Shown: positions 36,278 to 47,215, numbered from the stretch's first letter. The stretch: 64,000 nt of DNA from Chaetoderma sp. LZ-2023a (GCA_034401795.1 CM067372.1:40962429-41026428); one strand, 5' to 3'. The notes: generated from the sequence alone by a model not told the origin. Made by a program: numbers and translations.

Positions 36278-37472
36278 CCATTTTGTTCTAGCGGATTCCT
36301 TGTGCATTATATTAATCAATCCACCCTGTGTCTTCCCAGTTCTCATTAGACTCTGTTCAATTGTCATATCAGACCAGGTACCACTCCAATACAGTTTAGC
36401 ATTCCTGCGTACAGCAAAGTGCCCTTCGTGCATGGGACCATCCAGACAAGTACATAGATCATCAGAATCTTGGAGGTAAAGGCGACAACACTTTGTGTAA
36501 TTGTTGTGCCCTGCAGCAGCAAAGAATGGCAACATTAGTTGTGTCGCCTTTAAATGAAGGAGCCAATTACCAGTATGCTCAGCCCTGATGAACAATCGTA
36601 CAATGGCGACAAATTCCATGAACAACGACCACAATTTACCATTTCTTGATTTCTCTACGTTTTCCTTCAAATTAGAAACCTTCTTACATAGGTCTTGCAA
36701 ATGGTCATCGTCACAAACATCGTCAGCTGAAATATCATGTGACATAATAGCATCGTATAAATTGTGCAGCTCTGACCACATATCATCCGTTGATATATGT
36801 GTTTGACTTTCACAGCATGTTTCTGTTTCGGTTGTTTGCTCATCTGAAGCGTCATCGCTATCAGGATCAACATCACTTTCTTCATCTTGCAGCTCTGCAA
36901 ATTCAGATTCACCATATGTACTGCTGGGTGTGTTGTCTGCAGCACTGCCTTGTAGAGAAATTATATCAACATCGGGTTGAATTAGCAAAAGATGCAATGC
37001 GGCATCTGTAAGGAGGCATGCTCTTAATGTCTTTGTGTAAGCTTTTACCTCCATTATCCTAGGTAGGGAATTCCTAGCATACACGGTTGCCCACAAATCA
37101 TCGATCCCACTCCCCTCCATGATCTTACAGCCCGCTCCAAGAAAGGACATTAGTAGGTGGAAGCCACCCAGCCTTATATACATGTTCCTAAACTGTGGAT
37201 GAGTGTCTTGCTTAATTTTGTAGCTTTTTAAGTACAATGGCTGGTCAAATGTTATGGTTGCGCAACACAGTCCTGCCTTTAGGGATTGGGACTGCACATA
37301 CATCATGGTACTATATACAGCTTCATTTGTTCCTGGATTCAAAGGTACCATGGGGTTGTAAACTACTGCCGTGCAGTGGAAATTGTTGCATGTCGTTATT
37401 TCAGACATGAACCCCTGCCAGTTTGGTGGCTGACTTGTGAGAAGGCTAGAGTACAACCACAATGTGTCTAAT
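36278..37472 (-). pseudogene. Fossil gene, long upstream segment
   Basis: About 395 open codons. Starts with LDTLWLYSSLL..PPNWQGFM, then PMVPLNPGTNEAVYSTMMYV, ITFDQPLYLKS, YIRLGGFHLLMSFLGAGCKIMEGSGI, an acidic low-complexity linker (EEESDVDPDSDDASDE-like), LFMEFVAIVRLFIRAEHTGNW, LPFFAAAGHNNYTKC, MHEGHFAVRRN, SDMTIEQSLMRTGKTQGGLI and RTKWLLT, where the hAT-like element begins. I recall the LRLGGFH.EMSFLG, NY.RY, G.FAV.R and IEQ..MR..K..GGL signatures from the uncharacterised invertebrate family with GCDTTSA; no function has been assigned that I know of. The upstream edge abuts a LINE fragment. Confidence 0.7.
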
Positions 37473-37474
37473 TA

Positions 37475-37792
37475 ACCATGCATAGCAATAATAATAATAG
37501 TACATTTTTAGAGCGCTTAATCCATGCAACTGCATGCTCTAAGCGCTAACGCGCGTAAGTATTCTATGGATATGCTATTTGAAATAAATAGAATTTAAGA
37601 TTGGATTTAAAGATTTCTAAAGTTGATGAGTTTCTAATTTCATTTGGTAAGTTATTCCATTCGGTAGCTGCAGTGAAAGAGAAAGTTTTATGGCCATATG
37701 TTTTAGAGTTGACCTTAGGTAAGCTGATGGGGTTAATGGTCTTTATCCTTACATCTGCCATTAGGGATTTATTAGAAGATGTGTAGGGTAGC
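37475..37792 (-). mobile_element. CR1-like LINE 3' end inserted in the fossil gene
   Basis: Minus-strand translation YGHKTFSFTAATEWNNLPNEIR..FKSNLKFYLF is the C-terminal signature of CR1/Rex-group LINE ORF2. The frame stops near 37564, followed by a short 3' end with ATT-type microsatellite at about 37483-37495. Heavily 5' truncated, as usual for LINE insertions. It separates two collinear parts of the surrounding gene. Confidence 0.8.
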
Positions 37793-38112
37793 ATGAAGCT
37801 CCCAAAATCACCAGCTTCTTTGATCTCATCAGCAGTTATAGTTTTACGACATATTGCCCCAACTGGGTTAGCCCTGCTTTCGGTTGATGCCATTGTTTGA
37901 CACGAAATTATCCCCATCACATGCGTTGTATCATGACCAGAAATCGTGTCCTCGTTGTAATCAAAATTTTCAGCTACCCATTGACAGAAACCCCCTCCAT
38001 CCTTCTCCACGAGCCCAGGACACAGGTCTTCAACGGATGTGCTTCCAACTGCAGATCTCTGAAATGCAATTACCTGGTCATAGGAAGCACTGAGTCCCAG
38101 GGATGAGAGCAT
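37793..38112 (-). pseudogene. Fossil gene segment between DIRS element and LINE insertion
   Basis: Reads LSSLGLSASYDQVIAFQRS, GGFCQWVAENFDYNEDTISGHD, THVMGIISCQT and KTITADEIKEAG. The block F.Q.VA.N.D.N..T..GH.T.H.MGII is a signature I recall from the same uncharacterised family as the downstream segments. The upstream boundary is the left end of the DIRS element, whose other side (46424) resumes the same gene. Confidence 0.7.
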
Positions 38113-38290
38113 TTCTCCTTCGATCAATACTCACCATTCTGTTACTTCTGATATACAGCTGGCCCTGACAGCGGCTCTAGGATTATAGACTTAGAAAGCT
38201 TTACCGACTCCTGGGAACCGGGTACTCGGCTCCCAACTGCCGAGTACCCGTTTACCATAGAGCTCATTCTTGTTTGCATAGCAACAAGAG
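38113..38290 (+). repeat. Left terminal inverted repeat of the DIRS element
   Basis: CAATACTCACCATTCTGTTAC followed by about 130 bases ending near GTTTGCATAGC is the reverse complement of sequence at 45950-46085 and again at 46240-46385, nearly base for base. TTCTCCTTCGATC at its outer edge matches the complement of 45817-45830. Confidence 0.85.
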
Positions 38291-39229
38291 CAATACATGC
38301 TTTTTGCATTAAGGATTTTAGTGTTTTTAAAAGAATCTAAGTCTTTAATCAGTGATAGTTTGTGTGTTCTGAAAGGATTAACTAAGGACTATGGAGAATA
38401 CCGCCCAAGACAACCAGGTTGTATTGTTCTTTATTATCCATAGTTAAAAGACTAAAGTTAAATTTCGTTGTGTCGCATGTTCCAATTTCTAACCCCATAG
38501 AATCTGGGACGTGTGCTAACAACGATATATGCCAGACGATCGCCTTCTTTAACCCCAACAGGCGATCGGCAGATATGAAAATAGGTGTTTGCTACGGTAT
38601 TTCTAACACGAATATCGGCTGACGTCGTTCTCAGTAGAATCCGAGCGGGTGACGTCACACCCGGTCGCTCGGATGTTTATGTGAAGAAAAAATTTTTTCA
38701 TTAATTCGCGCATCTTATTCTGGGTGCTGCGTACTAAGAATGGTACCGGAAACTTTAGAATGATCAAGTTTACGTGCGATCACGATCGGTTTGCAATGAT
38801 CGGTGGTTTCAAAATTCTTGAGTAGATGTGTGGTCTGTGGTTTTACCGTGTGAGACAGCAGTTTGTTATACATTTTGTTGTTTTCTTCACATATCGTGCT
38901 GCTTTCGTTAGGAGTATAATTTATATTGATTAGTAAATATACCCTGAATGCTATGCGATATGATTCCTGGAGCCGTTACACATCCTGGAGGATCTATTAT
39001 GGGTGTGTTGTGCCCGCCGCGTACTTGTCGTCATAATCAATGCGATCGTTGTTGTAACGTGGTGGGGTGCGGGGAGGTTACGGTTAATTTATGAGTCAAA
39101 ATATTTGAAAATTAATTGTCTGCCTTCCATCCGGGTCTCGTTCCGCTTGTTTATTGTAGGTTTGTGCTTATTTTATAGGCCAAGCCAGCCCCGCCATCAT
39201 GTGACGACTGCCATAAGTTTGTCCGTGTA

Positions 39230-42200
39230 ATGTTCAAGGACCATGTCTGTTTTAGGTGTGCCCTGTGTAATATAGATCATAGGTGTAATGTTTGTGCAGT
39301 GTGGTCCGTCGAAACGATGGTTAAGTTCCTTGCCCAGAAGGACTTGGCTGGGTCTGACGCGGGGTCAGGCGGTCCGAGAGGAAATCGTGGAGCGCCCGGT
39401 TCGGCCGGTGGGGGTGCTCCACGTCCCCAGCTGGAGGTGGTGGAGATGGCACCGCCGGCGTGGTTTGGTCCGGCTATGCAGGGTTTTCTGCATAGCGTTC
39501 TGCCCACGCTGGTGTCGTCCCTGCTACCAAAGGTTGGGGGGCAGTTTCTCCCCATGCCTGGTACGGATCCTGTCCTCGGACAGGATTCTGGACTGGTTAC
39601 CGAGGGGGCCGTCTCGTACGGCCCCCTGGCGGTCCCGTCTGGCTTCGGCCAGACAGGATCTGTCTCTCTGCGGCCACCTCCGGGTGGTCCAGTAGCGGTG
39701 GCCGGTCCGTCAGGTGTGGGAGCCGTCCGCCAGGACGGCTCCACGGTTGACTCGTCTAGTGACGGCTCTTCGGAGTCTGAAGACGAGGAGGAGAGGTTGC
39801 TGCGGCCCGTGAAGCCGCAGGTGGAGAATATGGAGGTTGATTCCGTCCTGGACGGAACCGGCCTCCATTTGTCTGGTTTGGCGCAAGCCAGGTCAGCGGC
39901 TCCGCCTGCGGCTGAGGCCAATCCGTTACCGTGCACCGGTTCCGCGCGGCTTGGTTTGTCACCAGCCGTCAGGGGAACCGGTGTGCCGGGCCAGGCGTGG
40001 TACTCACCTATCTCGCCTGGTCCGGCAGCCGGACGTGGGGTGCCGTTGGCGCCCGTGTCCGGCTATGGTTCCGCGACTGTTACGGGTCCGTACGGTTTTC
40101 CGTGCGGACCTACCCCATGGACCGGAGTGTTTCATGGGGTGGCGGCGGAACCGTGTGGTAGCGGAGTGCCTGGCGTGTCAGCCGTGGCTCCTTGCCGGGA
40201 GGCCGTGGCTAGCAGACCCGTGAGCACGTCAACGGGTGACGTGTTTGCGGGGGTATCTTCTTCGGAGGTAGATTGGTCTGATGCTCTGGCGTGGCTATCC
40301 AGAGTGGACCCGTCTGTGGTTTCGGCCACGGCCGATGAAGATGCGCCCCGTGCGTCGATTAGGACGGGGATTTTGCCCGCGGCCCGGATCCAGTCAGTGG
40401 GACTGGATCCACGGTTCATTGATTTGTTGGATGCTATTTATAGCAAACAGCTAATGACCAAGGGTCAGCTCCCTGCGGCCTCCAGGGAGGTGCGGGCAAG
40501 ATGTCGTATTCCGCGGGGTGAATACGACAGGTATGGTGTAGTCCCGTCGGTCACGGAGGATGACCGATGGGTACTGGGCGTCCAGAGTGCCGGGTCGGGT
40601 GGTCCCGGTCCGGGACTAGTGGATAAGTCCCAGGTACACCAGGAAGAAGTCCTGGCCCTATGCGATGAGGGTGTGAGGGCAGCGATGAGCGCTGTCAATC
40701 ACTCTTATCGTCTACTTCAGTCGGTGTGGGCTGAAGCGGGGGCAGGCCACCCTGTGCCACCTGTGGCGCTATCGTGTGTTAATGACGGCTTGGTGCTGTC
40801 AATGGACGTATTGGCAAGGGTGCAAGCGCGAGTGACGAAGTCCAGGAGGCAAATGGTCATTGACCATATGCGTCCGGCTATGGCAGTCAGGGAACGTCTT
40901 CTTGGGACGCCCCTGACAGGGCCTAGCATCTTTGGTGGCCAGGCGCGGGCCATCTTAGAGGACACCGCCAGTATTGCGCAGAATCGGTTAGCGGTAAATC
41001 TACAGCTAGAGCTGGTGGGTGGAAGGCTCATGCGTTTCGTCGAGGCCTGGCGAGGTGTGACGTCAGACAGTCTGGTCCTGGGATGGTTATCCCAGGGTTA
41101 CATGCCGGAGTGGTGGGACTTTCCGCCACAAAATCTGTCTTTGGCACCTGTCTGGACACCCGTACCAAGGGAGCCAGACAAGTTAGAAGCCGTTCAAAAG
41201 GAAGTGTCTGGTTTGCTTCTGAAGGGAGCAATAAAACCAGCAAACCGGAACACTCCAGGCTTCTATTCAAACATGTTCCTTGTCCCCAAGAGCACAGGGG
41301 GATGGAGACCCATACTCAATCTCAGGCCATTAAATTGGTTTATCCATACGCCTCGGTTCCAGATGGAAACGCCGAGGTCGGTAATGGCGGGATTGAGGAA
41401 AGGAATGTGGTGTGTATCGATCGATCTGAAAGATGCATATTTCCACATTCCGATGAATCGGAGTTGGCACAGGTTTCTGAGATTTGCGTTTCAGAATCAA
41501 GTATGGGAGTTTACAGTTCTCCCGTTTGGCCTGTCGACAGCTCCGAGGGTTTTCACAAGAGTGGTCCTTGCAGTGACAGCGTTTCTCAGAAAAGAGAACG
41601 TGGCGCTACACACCTACATAGACGACTGGCTGCTCAAGGCAGACTTGGCAGCCCGGTTGAACGTGGATACTGCTCTGACTCTGAAGTTACTTTCAGATCT
41701 AGGCTGGATAGTCAACGAGAAATCCGAGTTGACGCCCACTCAACATTTCGTTTATTTGGGGATGCGATTCGACCTCGAGGAGGGCAGGGTTTACCCATCA
41801 GAGCCCAGAGTGGTGTCTCTGTTAGCCATCCTCAGGAGTTTTCGAGTGGGAAACCACATTCAGGCGAGGCGGTTCCTTCAGATGCTGGGCATGATGGTCT
41901 CCATGGAGCATGTTATCCCGTACGCTGCTCTAATGCGAAGACCTATCCAGTTGTATCTGATGTCTCTGTGGAAACAGAGAACAGAACCCCTGTCAAAACT
42001 GGTGCCAGTTTTGGAGCCGATAATATTGCATCTTCTATGGTGGAAACAGCGTCAGAATCTCCTAATAGGGGTTTCGCTGCACCTACCCCACCCCCAGCTG
42101 TCCGTTTACACGGATGCATCGCTGGAGGGGTGGGGTGCCTGCCTGGGAGAACACCAGGTCTCGGGCACATGGACTCTCCCGGAGAGTCAGCTGCATATCA

Positions 42201-42580
42201 ATCTGTTGGAAATGATGGCAGTGGAACTGGCGTTGGAAGAGTTCCTTCCGATGATCAGGGGCAAGGTGATATTGATACGGTCGGACAATTCGACAGTAGT
42301 ATCATATATAAATCGCCACGGAGGGACCAGGTCGCCCACCCTGTGCATCAGGGTGTGGCACTTGATTCAATGGTGCAGGAATTACTCGGTTGTTTTGAAA
42401 GCAGCTCATATTCCTGGCCGATTGAACATTCTGGCGGATGCTTTGTCTCGCAGACAGAGAATCTTGCCAACAGAATGGTCCCTCAACCCTCCAGTTCTAC
42501 GACGGATCTTCGAGCATTGGGGCAAACCCAACGTGGACTTGTTCGCCACAAAGGAAAATGCTCAAATCATGACATATTGA
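39230..42580 (+). CDS. DIRS gag-like, reverse transcriptase and RNase H block (retroelement fossil)
   Basis: One long open frame. The N-terminus has a Cys-rich start (CFRCALCNIDHRCNVC) and a Gly/Pro/Ser-rich gag-like region. From about residue 620 come RT signatures: GWRPILNLRPLNWFI, CVSIDLKDAYFHIP, FTVLPFGLSTAPRVFT and HTYIDDWLL. An RNase H follows with VYTDASLEGWGACLG, a DNSTVVSYINRHGG block and IPGRLNILADALSR. Domain order and motifs place it with DIRS1/PAT-type elements. Gag assignment is by position. Confidence 0.85.
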   Translation: MFKDHVCFRCALCNIDHRCNVCAVWSVETMVKFLAQKDLAGSDAGSGGPRGNRGAPGSAGGGAPRPQLEVVEMAPPAWFGPAMQGFLHSVLPTLVSSLLPKVGGQFLPMPGTDPVLGQDSGLVTEGAVSYGPLAVPSGFGQTGSVSLRPPPGGPVAVAGPSGVGAVRQDGSTVDSSSDGSSESEDEEERLLRPVKPQVENMEVDSVLDGTGLHLSGLAQARSAAPPAAEANPLPCTGSARLGLSPAVRGTGVPGQAWYSPISPGPAAGRGVPLAPVSGYGSATVTGPYGFPCGPTPWTGVFHGVAAEPCGSGVPGVSAVAPCREAVASRPVSTSTGDVFAGVSSSEVDWSDALAWLSRVDPSVVSATADEDAPRASIRTGILPAARIQSVGLDPRFIDLLDAIYSKQLMTKGQLPAASREVRARCRIPRGEYDRYGVVPSVTEDDRWVLGVQSAGSGGPGPGLVDKSQVHQEEVLALCDEGVRAAMSAVNHSYRLLQSVWAEAGAGHPVPPVALSCVNDGLVLSMDVLARVQARVTKSRRQMVIDHMRPAMAVRERLLGTPLTGPSIFGGQARAILEDTASIAQNRLAVNLQLELVGGRLMRFVEAWRGVTSDSLVLGWLSQGYMPEWWDFPPQNLSLAPVWTPVPREPDKLEAVQKEVSGLLLKGAIKPANRNTPGFYSNMFLVPKSTGGWRPILNLRPLNWFIHTPRFQMETPRSVMAGLRKGMWCVSIDLKDAYFHIPMNRSWHRFLRFAFQNQVWEFTVLPFGLSTAPRVFTRVVLAVTAFLRKENVALHTYIDDWLLKADLAARLNVDTALTLKLLSDLGWIVNEKSELTPTQHFVYLGMRFDLEEGRVYPSEPRVVSLLAILRSFRVGNHIQARRFLQMLGMMVSMEHVIPYAALMRRPIQLYLMSLWKQRTEPLSKLVPVLEPIILHLLWWKQRQNLLIGVSLHLPHPQLSVYTDASLEGWGACLGEHQVSGTWTLPESQLHINLLEMMAVELALEEFLPMIRGKVILIRSDNSTVVSYINRHGGTRSPTLCIRVWHLIQWCRNYSVVLKAAHIPGRLNILADALSRRQRILPTEWSLNPPVLRRIFEHWGKPNVDLFATKENAQIMTY

Positions 42581-44289
42581 AGATTTTTGATCTTCGTGTC
42601 CTCGTGAATTAACCCTCTTCCCACTTCGGCAAGACTTGTATGTGAGGTTGCTGCGACAACCTGTCTTACCGAGGATGAAAGAGAATGATACGAGCTCGCC
42701 TCGTCTAAAAGATGTATCAGACGATATTTATATTCGTATCCGGGCCTGATCTGACTGATGTTTCAGAACGTATAGATTCGCTACGGTGGTCTTCCGTAGT
42801 ATCCAGATTTAACAAAAACCAAACTCGTGCCTTGGTTGTCAAGGTGATAGATTTATTCTATTCTAACTGTACGATATGACTAAAATTGTGAGCTTTTCTC
42901 TCACTAATTACAATCTAATACTTTATATGTATTTGCCTATCTATTCTTAAATGAACTAGTATTGCTCTCAACTACTCTGTTTTGCTATACTATTCAAACT
43001 GGCTACCCAAAATCGTTCGACGCGAACTTGGTACAAGGTACGAGGCGGACCGGACTTTTTTTCATTACCGTTAAAGTCCACTTTTTATACTTCTCTCGAG
43101 TTCTTTACCATGTTCATTTTGGTTCTTCTTCCCAGAGTTTGATTCAATGCTCATTGATTGTGACGTCATCCTGACTAATCAAATCACGATTTTCTCTCTT
43201 ATGAATAGAACACCGAACAAGTTAAGTGATGGAATCCTATCCGATAACCTCCCCAAATTTGATACTGATGGATGAGTGTTTCGACATTTTTCGTCTGGTT
43301 TTCTAATCTTCTTGGCGCCAGACGCTACCACGTCCATGTCCGGCCCCTTGCTTATTAGGCCTGCGCCTGCATTTTGCAAGGGTGTCACGACGTAGGTATC
43401 AAGTGGCATATCCACTTCACCACACCCGGCGCCGTATCTGGTGTCGTGGGTGTCGCCTCTATACAATTATAGAAATTCGGTCCCATTACCCCGGTCTCAT
43501 GGTAAGTCGGTCGTCGCCACGTTACTGTGTCATTCTATGATTCATTCAATCTGTGCTACATACATATATTCTGTCCGTAGCCCCTACCGACGCTCTTGCT
43601 TGAATATTTAGAAAACTATTGGTCGTAACTTCTGCTGAATACGATAAAAGGTTATGCCGTGACTGCAGCAACAACTTTCATCTTTCAACCACCGATAGAT
43701 TCCATCAGCTCGCTGCCCTAAATCTTAGTCTATTCTATTCCAATTTTACTTACTGTATTAATTACATTTTCATGTTAGTTTCGCACATCGACTTGAGCAC
43801 ACACTAGATCGCGCTATTACATCTATTACATTTTTCGTTCATCGTGTTATCCGTTCCTTATCTCGCCTGGTATTCAAATGTGGTAATTCACTGGGGTCTT
43901 AGACTGCAAATGTAAGATGTCCCCGGGGTCATGACCCCCCAGAAGACAATCCCATATCTACAATATGTCTCGCCGATTCCAGATCCAAATGCCGTCGATA
44001 CAGACGCTCTGGCGATAAGCTGGAGAGGGATGCACGCGTACGCGTACCCACCCACCATTCTTCTACCGAAGGTATTGGTGAAGGTCAGGGAGGAGCCGTG
44101 TCTGGTCCTGCTAATAGCGCCGTATTGGCCGAGCAGGGCGTGGTTCACGGATCTTCTAGATCTGCTGGTGGAAAATCCTGTGCAGTTGCCCGAGATTCCG
44201 AACATAATCTCCCAGGCCAAGGGACGCTTCCTACACGAGCGTCCCGAAATGTTCAAATTGACTGCGTGGATGTTGTCAAACAACGTTCC

Positions 44290-45285
44290 ACGTCGGAAGG
44301 CTTTTCTCGACAGGCTGCTGATTTCATCGCGGCTGCGAGAAGGAGGTCAACCTTCAAGTCATATAACAACAAGGTTAACAGATGTGCAGACTGGTGTGAA
44401 GAAAAGGGTATTGATACCTTTCAATCCACTATTCAGCAAATAGCAGACTTTCTCTGTGAGCTGTTCTTTACAGGACTAGCTCCCGTCACAATTGCTGGAT
44501 ACAAGTCAGCTTTGGCATCAGTTATCCCTTGTCTAGCCAACAGGGATAGTCCAGAGGTGGCCCAGTTAAACGTGATGTTGAAGGGAATGAGCAATCTCCG
44601 CCCGAGACAACCGGTAGTCATTCCAGCCTGGAGTCTATCTTTAGTGCTTAATGTACTGGCCAAGCACCCATTCGAACCGTTGCGTTCGGCTAGTCTAAAG
44701 CATTTGACTCTAAAGGCGGTCTTTCTATTGGCAGCTTCCTCAGCTAGAAGGCGCAGTGAGATCCATGCGCTTTCGGCAGAGAGGAACCGATTTATTGTTT
44801 CTGGAGAAGGTCTGCGTCTTCTGCCAAGAGCAGAATTTATGTCAAAGAACCAATCTTTGAGATATCCCGGCAAACCGATCATTATACCGAAGTTAACCAG
44901 GTTTGATCGTGATGCCAGTGTCTGGTGCCCGGTCCGTGCTTTGACTAAGTACAAGAAACGGACTGACTCATTACGGTCGAACGATAGACATCTGTGGATC
45001 TGCCATAAAAAGCCTTATGGCGCCGCATCCATGGATACTATCTCTCGTTGGGTGGTCGAATGCATTCAGACTACTCATGAGATGGCGACTGGGCACCAGG
45101 TGCAGGGCGTAAGGGCACACGATGTTAGAGGAATAGCCGCCTCGACCGCCCTTTACAATGGTGTTCCGTTAGAGGACATCATGGCCGTTGCACAATGGCA
45201 CTGTGAGTCCTCATTTACGGATTACTATATGAGGGATGTGTCAGACTCAGCCAATCCACTCGCTTTAGCTGTTTTGAAACGATAG
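44290..45285 (+). CDS. DIRS tyrosine recombinase (retroelement fossil)
   Basis: Phage-integrase-type recombinase at the 3' end of the element. An N-terminal core-binding region (STFKSYNNKVNRCADWC, TIAGYKSALASV) precedes the catalytic domain with an ARRRSEIHAL box, RAHDVRGIAAS, QWHCESSF and DYYMRD, covering the expected R, HxxR, W/H and Y positions. It replaces the DDE integrase of LTR elements and would insert a circular cDNA intermediate without a target duplication (family knowledge). Confidence 0.88.
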   Translation, partial: TSEGFSRQAADFIAAARRRSTFKSYNNKVNRCADWCEEKGIDTFQSTIQQIADFLCELFFTGLAPVTIAGYKSALASVIPCLANRDSPEVAQLNVMLKGMSNLRPRQPVVIPAWSLSLVLNVLAKHPFEPLRSASLKHLTLKAVFLLAASSARRRSEIHALSAERNRFIVSGEGLRLLPRAEFMSKNQSLRYPGKPIIIPKLTRFDRDASVWCPVRALTKYKKRTDSLRSNDRHLWICHKKPYGAASMDTISRWVVECIQTTHEMATGHQVQGVRAHDVRGIAASTALYNGVPLEDIMAVAQWHCESSFTDYYMRDVSDSANPLALAVLKR

Positions 45286-45780
45286 TTAGTGACCACACTG
45301 CTTTTCCCCTTTTTTCACTTTGGTAAGAAAAGAACCTAAAGCAGGCATGGTCAAGCGAGAGGATGTCAACCAGATTCTGTCACTGATGGCCGAACCGGTG
45401 TATGGTTGTAGGCGGTACGTCTGAAGTCCTGTTATCATAAGGTAATTCAACAAGTGAGAGTTTTTTGTATTATGTATATGTATCATGTTCATTCATCTTA
45501 TATATTCATGCTCATTCCCAGGCTAATACAAGCGATATGCAGGGAGTAGTTAACCCTCTTGGCATATTGGTGTTTCAGGCGAGATACATGTTCGTTAGTT
45601 CTCTCCCTTTTCTTAGGAGGAAAAAGGGGGGGGGGGCTGTGACGCGAATGTGATTCGGTTCCGTGAACTTGACGATCCTTTTAGGTCTCCGTTAGTCAAG
45701 TTTGAAGTCTAAAATCTTTCTCCAAGGGGCAAAATTAGCATGTATGGCTTGCCCCTTCCCACCAGGTTACTGATCAAATC

Positions 45781-46423
45781 TGGTGTATATCAGAAGTAAC
45801 AGAATGGTGAGTATTGATCGAAGGAGAATGCAGGAAATGTCAATTTCCCTTTCTCCGAGATCTAACAATACTCACCATTCTGTTACGGACCCAGCCTCCC
45901 AGCCCCACGGAGGCAAGCCATAGTTTTCTCTTGTTTGGTGGCTATGCAAACAATATGAGCTCTATGGTAAACGGGTACTCGGCAGTGGGGAGCCGGGTAC
46001 CCGGTTCCCAGGAGTCGGTAAAGCTTTCTAAGTCTATAATCCTAGAGCCGCTGTCAAGGCCAGCTGTATATCAGAAGTAACAGAATGGTGAGTATTGTTA
46101 GATCTCGGAGAAAGGGAAATTGACATTTCCTGCAATTTCCCTTTCTCCGAGATCTAACAATACTCACCATTCTGTTACGGACCCAGCCTCCCAGCCCCAC
46201 GGAGGCAAGCCATAGTTTTCTCTTGTTTGGTGGCTATGCAAACAATATGAGCTCTATGGTAAACGGGTACTCGGCAGTTGGGAGCCGAGTACCCGGTTCC
46301 CAGGAGTCGGTAAAGCTTTCTAAGTCTATAATCCTAGAGCCGCTGTCAGGGCCAGCTGTATATCAGAAGTAACAGAATGGTGAGTATTGTTAGATCTCGG
46401 AGAAAGGGAAATTGACATTTCCT
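45781..46423 (+). repeat. Right terminal region of the DIRS element with two tandem 295-base units
   Basis: TATATCAGAAGTAACAGAATGGTGAGTATTG occurs three times (45787, 46067, 46362 approximately). Between them lie two near-identical units (45845-46140 and 46141-46423), each bounded by inverted CTTTCTCCGAGATCTAAC / GTTAGATCTCGGAGAAAG. This corresponds to the inverted terminal repeat and internal complementary region of DIRS elements; the duplicated unit is unusual. Confidence 0.75.
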
Positions 46424-46680
46424 GCAATCTATGATAATACGGGAGCGGGTAGACTGGTGGATGAACAAACCAATGGACAGAAGCAGTGGTGATACAAATG
46501 ATTGCTTTCCAACAGCTTGCATGATAACATGACATACAGATACCATCTTAAGTTTATTTTTCAACTTGGCAGATTCACTACGAGGTTCAGAATAGATACA
46601 TGAAATAAGATGTTTCAATGCATCTGGCACCTCGATTTCAAGCTTTTCAAGGTCTAAACTGGACGGTTCTGGATACACAT
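46424..46680 (-). pseudogene. Fossil gene, most upstream visible segment
   Basis: Minus-strand translation LEIEVPDALKHLISCIYS..NKLKMVSVCHVIMQAV, FVSPLLLSIGLFIHQSTRSRIIID leads straight up to the DIRS right end. The segment at 37793-38112 supplies the continuation on the other side. The 5' limit near 46680 may be an exon edge or a truncation; nothing further upstream matches. Confidence 0.6.
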
Positions 46681-47059
46681 CTGATGGTTGATCAATAATC
46701 AGTAATAGTAAGAATAATAGCGTTAGGAATATTTATATCATTGACTGCATAGTTGCGATCAACATGCTGTCCATATGTTTGACTCTCTCCGTCAGATCTT
46801 TAAAAAAAACTGGCCATACATTGATGTACCATGTTCTGGAATTCACACTCATGTATCAAATCATATATGGTTGTTATAGACAGGTTTTACTGATTAATTT
46901 TAATTTACATTAGTATGTCTTACAGGTTATTTGACTGGGATCTGTTGTCATATACACAATTGACTATAGCAATTGTCAGTAGGTCTAATTTTATAAAATT
47001 CTAAACAGATTACCTATTTATGCTAAATATTTTTCACATTTCATTCCCTAACTTCAAAG

Positions 47060-47215
47060 GGTTAAAAATCGGGTTTCCCCAAGTGTGAATTTGTGAGAAT
47101 TTCTTGTGTGGACTCTGGACAGTCATAAAAAGTGTTTGGAACACAAAATCGTCTGTTATACAAAATGTCCGGGTTAGCCTATATTTCTGTTGATTTCTAC
47201 TGGACTATATAGAGA
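47060..47215 (-). repeat. Short dispersed repeat (inverted partner of 33040-33190)
   Basis: Shares CCGGACATTTTGTATAACAG, a CAGTAGAAAT word and AAATTCACAC..GGGGAAA with 33040-33190 in opposite orientation. It lies just left of the second MITE copy. Confidence 0.5.

Larger units (their letters stand above)
38113..46423 (+). mobile_element. DIRS-type tyrosine-recombinase retrotransposon, about 8.3 kb
   Basis: Both ends are defined by the host gene they interrupt (gene sequence stops at 38112 and resumes at 46424). Parts: left terminal repeat 38113-38290; leader; gag-like plus RT/RNase H block 39230-42580; about 1.35 kb of AT-rich non-coding sequence; a second coding block from about 43930 ending in a tyrosine recombinase (to 45285); right terminal region 45781-46423 with two tandem 295-base units. 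No simple target duplication is evident, as expected for DIRS. Terminal repeats are almost identical, suggesting a recent insertion. The coding part is GC-rich against AT-rich flanks. It looks nearly whole, with perhaps one or two interruptions. Confidence 0.85.

Noticed and set aside
39277-39936. 219-codon antisense frame opposite the DIRS gag region
   Set aside because: Shadow of a GC-rich coding strand, with Pro/Ser/Arg bias and no motif.
41083-42612. 509-codon overlapping + frame within the DIRS RT region
   Set aside because: Out of frame with the recognisable RT and RNase H motifs; no motifs of its own apart from chance.
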